DNA of 6,828 nt from Nanobdellota archaeon (lineage in GTDB: Archaea; Nanoarchaeota; Nanoarchaeia; Parvarchaeales; Parvarchaeaceae). Below, piece after piece: positions 5,519 through 6,828 of this stretch (position 1 is the first letter of the stretch; every line of letters begins with the position of its first letter). The notes below the pieces were generated by a model. The model was not told where the DNA came from. It worked only from the letters and a program-made list of their open reading frames with translations, and did no database searches. The translations under genes and the position numbers were made by a program. Where the stretch lies: NCBI GenBank assembly GCA_021834945.1, contig JAKBRA010000033.1, positions 1-6,828 of the forward strand, written 5' to 3'.

Positions 5519-6667
5519 ATGGAAAAGCTTAATGTAACGCCATGGGAAGTCAAAGGTGAGCTAAATGATAATGCTTATTCTAAGTTAGTAGAGAGATTCG
5601 GCGTTGATCTAATAAGCGATAATCTTTTAAGCAGAATAAAGAAGATTGCAAACGGAAAGCTGCACCCCTTACTTAGCAGAAATGTTTTCTTCGCCCATAG
5701 AGAGCTTAATCTTGTTTTAGATGACTATGAAAACGGTAAACCTTTTTATCTTTATACAGGAAGGGGCCCTTCAGGAAAGATGCATATAGGTCACTTGCTG
5801 CCATTTACATTTACGCTTTGGCTGCAGAAAACTTTCAACGTTGATTTGCTTATACAATTAACGGATGATGAAAAGTTCCTAGTAGGCAGCAAGGAGAAAA
5901 GCGAGATAGAGAAATTTACAAATGACAACATACTTGATATAATAAGCTTAGGTTTTGATCCGAAAAAGACGCATATAATAGCAGATTATAAAAGCGCTAA
6001 AACTCTGTATTATTATGCAACAGATGTTGCAAAGCATATCACCGTGTCAACTATAAAGGCCGTTTTTGGGGTCAATGATAGTGATAATATAGGAAAGCTA
6101 TTCTTTCCTTCAATGCAGATAACTCCCGCGTTTCTTCTTTCAGCTTTAAGAGGTAAAAAGATGAGATGTCTTATACCATATGCAATAGATCAGGATCCGT
6201 ATTTCAGGGTTGCAAGAGATGTGCTTCCGAAGTTAGGGTATTACAAGCCATCTGCAATAATCTCAAAGTTTCTGCCGTCCCTTCAGGGCAATTCAGCAAA
6301 GATGTCTTCCTCAAAAGAAGAAAGTGCAATATTCCTAGAGGACAGCAAAGAGCAGGTTAGGAAAAAATTAATGAAATATGCATTTTCCGGCGGAAAAGAC
6401 ACGTTAGAAGAACAAAGAAAGTACGGCGCAAATCCTGATATAGATTTTGCATTTCTTGAGTACAGTTTTTTAGAGGAAGATCAGGGAAAGGTAGATAAGG
6501 TGTATCAAGAATACAAATCTGGTAAGATACTAAGCGGAGAGATGAAAGAGCTAGCGGCTGAAAAAATCTCAAGTTTTCTAGAGTCATTGAAGACTAAAAA
6601 GGAAAAGATGAAAGACAAAATAGAAGAGTATATGTTTAATCCAGATAAGATAACGCTTTATAACTAA
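5519..6667 (+). CDS. trpS: Tryptophan--tRNA ligase, archaeal/eukaryotic type
   Basis: Class I aminoacyl-tRNA synthetase that charges tRNA-Trp with tryptophan using ATP. The 382 residues follow the human cytosolic enzyme closely from FGVDLI (27-32) to the C-terminus. Class I signatures are HIGH (89-92), inside YTGRGPSGKMHIGH, and KMSSS (261-265). The Trp pocket of the eukaryotic type is complete: Y79, Q113, E118, Q225 and Q256 align with human Y159, Q194, E199, Q284 and Q313. AFSGGKDTLEEQRKYG (288-303) belongs to the helical anticodon-recognition region. No extra N-terminal domain such as the eukaryotic WHEP is present. ATG 5519 follows a 16-base inverted repeat. A weak TATA-like TATTAATA at 5490-5497, 29 bases upstream, could give a separate leaderless transcript; read-through from the upstream genes is equally possible. 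Confidence 0.97.
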   Translation: MEKLNVTPWEVKGELNDNAYSKLVERFGVDLISDNLLSRIKKIANGKLHPLLSRNVFFAHRELNLVLDDYENGKPFYLYTGRGPSGKMHIGHLLPFTFTLWLQKTFNVDLLIQLTDDEKFLVGSKEKSEIEKFTNDNILDIISLGFDPKKTHIIADYKSAKTLYYYATDVAKHITVSTIKAVFGVNDSDNIGKLFFPSMQITPAFLLSALRGKKMRCLIPYAIDQDPYFRVARDVLPKLGYYKPSAIISKFLPSLQGNSAKMSSSKEESAIFLEDSKEQVRKKLMKYAFSGGKDTLEEQRKYGANPDIDFAFLEYSFLEEDQGKVDKVYQEYKSGKILSGEMKELAAEKISSFLESLKTKKEKMKDKIEEYMFNPDKITLYN

Positions 6668-6688
6668 GCACACGTCTTATTTGCTTCA

Positions 6689-6702
6689 TAAAACTTATAT
6701 TT
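6689..6702 (+). promoter_or_regulatory. BRE/TATA promoter of the right-edge gene
   Basis: TAAAAC (6689-6694) followed by TTATATTT (6695-6702) repeats the promoter pattern of this window. The first TATA base is 29 bases from ATG 6724, which predicts a leaderless mRNA. AAGGA at 6718-6722 is too close to the ATG (one base) to act as a Shine-Dalgarno. The T5 run at 6700-6704 may also serve as the trpS terminator. Confidence 0.55.
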
Positions 6703-6723
6703 TTGAAAAATATTATTAAGGAT

Positions 6724-6828
6724 ATGCCGTTTAATCAAACAAGGCTCAATCTAATTGTACTTATAATACTAAGTGTGATAGCAGTTATAGCAGTAGGCGG
6801 AGATATAGCTGCTTCTTTTTCAGTGGTG
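6724..6828 (+). CDS. Hypothetical membrane-anchored protein, N-terminal 35 residues, partial
   Basis: The reading frame starts at ATG 6724 and stays open to the end of the window. After a short polar N-terminus (MPFNQTR), residues about 8-25 (LNLIVLIILSVIAVIAVG) form a strongly hydrophobic stretch suitable for a transmembrane helix or uncleaved signal anchor. GDIAASFSVV follows. The single Arg before the helix suggests the N-terminus stays inside. I do not recognise the family from this fragment. Support for a real gene is the promoter 29 bases upstream and the coherent membrane segment. Many archaeal envelope, transport and secretion proteins begin this way, so no function is assigned. Confidence 0.6.
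   Translation, partial: MPFNQTRLNLIVLIILSVIAVIAVGGDIAASFSVV

Noticed and set aside
1..6828. CRISPR array, insertion sequence, integration site or defence island
   Set aside because: No regularly spaced repeats, transposase or terminal inverted repeats were seen; the genes are housekeeping or sugar metabolism.

Overview
The window reads as AT-rich archaeal DNA. It carries a group II chaperonin (thermosome), an Sm-like archaeal protein directly followed by ribosomal protein L37e, and a tryptophanyl-tRNA synthetase of the archaeal/eukaryotic type. Promoters are BRE/TATA-like, and several sit 29-30 bases upstream of a start codon with no Shine-Dalgarno, which suggests leaderless mRNAs. Arg codons are mostly AGA/AGG and Ile codons often ATA. 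A DPANN-type lineage is plausible from the compact layout, but this is an inference and not proven by the sequence.

Layout. Positions 1-534 (minus) hold the N-terminal 178 residues of a eukaryote-type (GT3) glycogen synthase that runs off the left edge. A 77-base divergent intergenic region separates it from trxB (612-1532, plus), a complete thioredoxin reductase. trxB converges on and overlaps by 9 bases a GalT-family nucleotidylyltransferase (1524-2495, minus). A 210-base intergenic region (2496-2705) is the most structured non-coding DNA here. It carries promoters in both directions, three AAAAC blocks spaced exactly 10 bases apart that run into the thermosome promoter, a 33-base leader hairpin and a near-perfect Shine-Dalgarno. 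The thermosome gene (2706-4346) heads a tight plus-strand run: Sm-like protein (4349-4585, 2-base gap), L37e (4582-4764, ATGA overlap), a HAD-family phosphatase (4769-5485, 4-base gap), then trpS (5519-6667) after a 33-base gap with a 16-base inverted repeat. The right edge (6724-6828) is the start of a new gene encoding a membrane-anchored protein, with its own promoter.

How the genes fit together. The plus-strand cluster is housekeeping: protein folding, RNA binding, ribosome and tRNA charging, probably largely co-transcribed from the thermosome promoter. The two minus-strand genes both act on nucleotide sugars, one polymerising glucose and one transferring a nucleotidyl group to or from sugar phosphate, so together they hint at glycogen or storage-sugar metabolism. 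trxB lies between them and supplies reduced thioredoxin. I saw no new defence system, CRISPR array, mobile element or RNA gene. The most notable observations are the GT3 synthase in an archaeal setting and the architecture of the thermosome promoter and leader.
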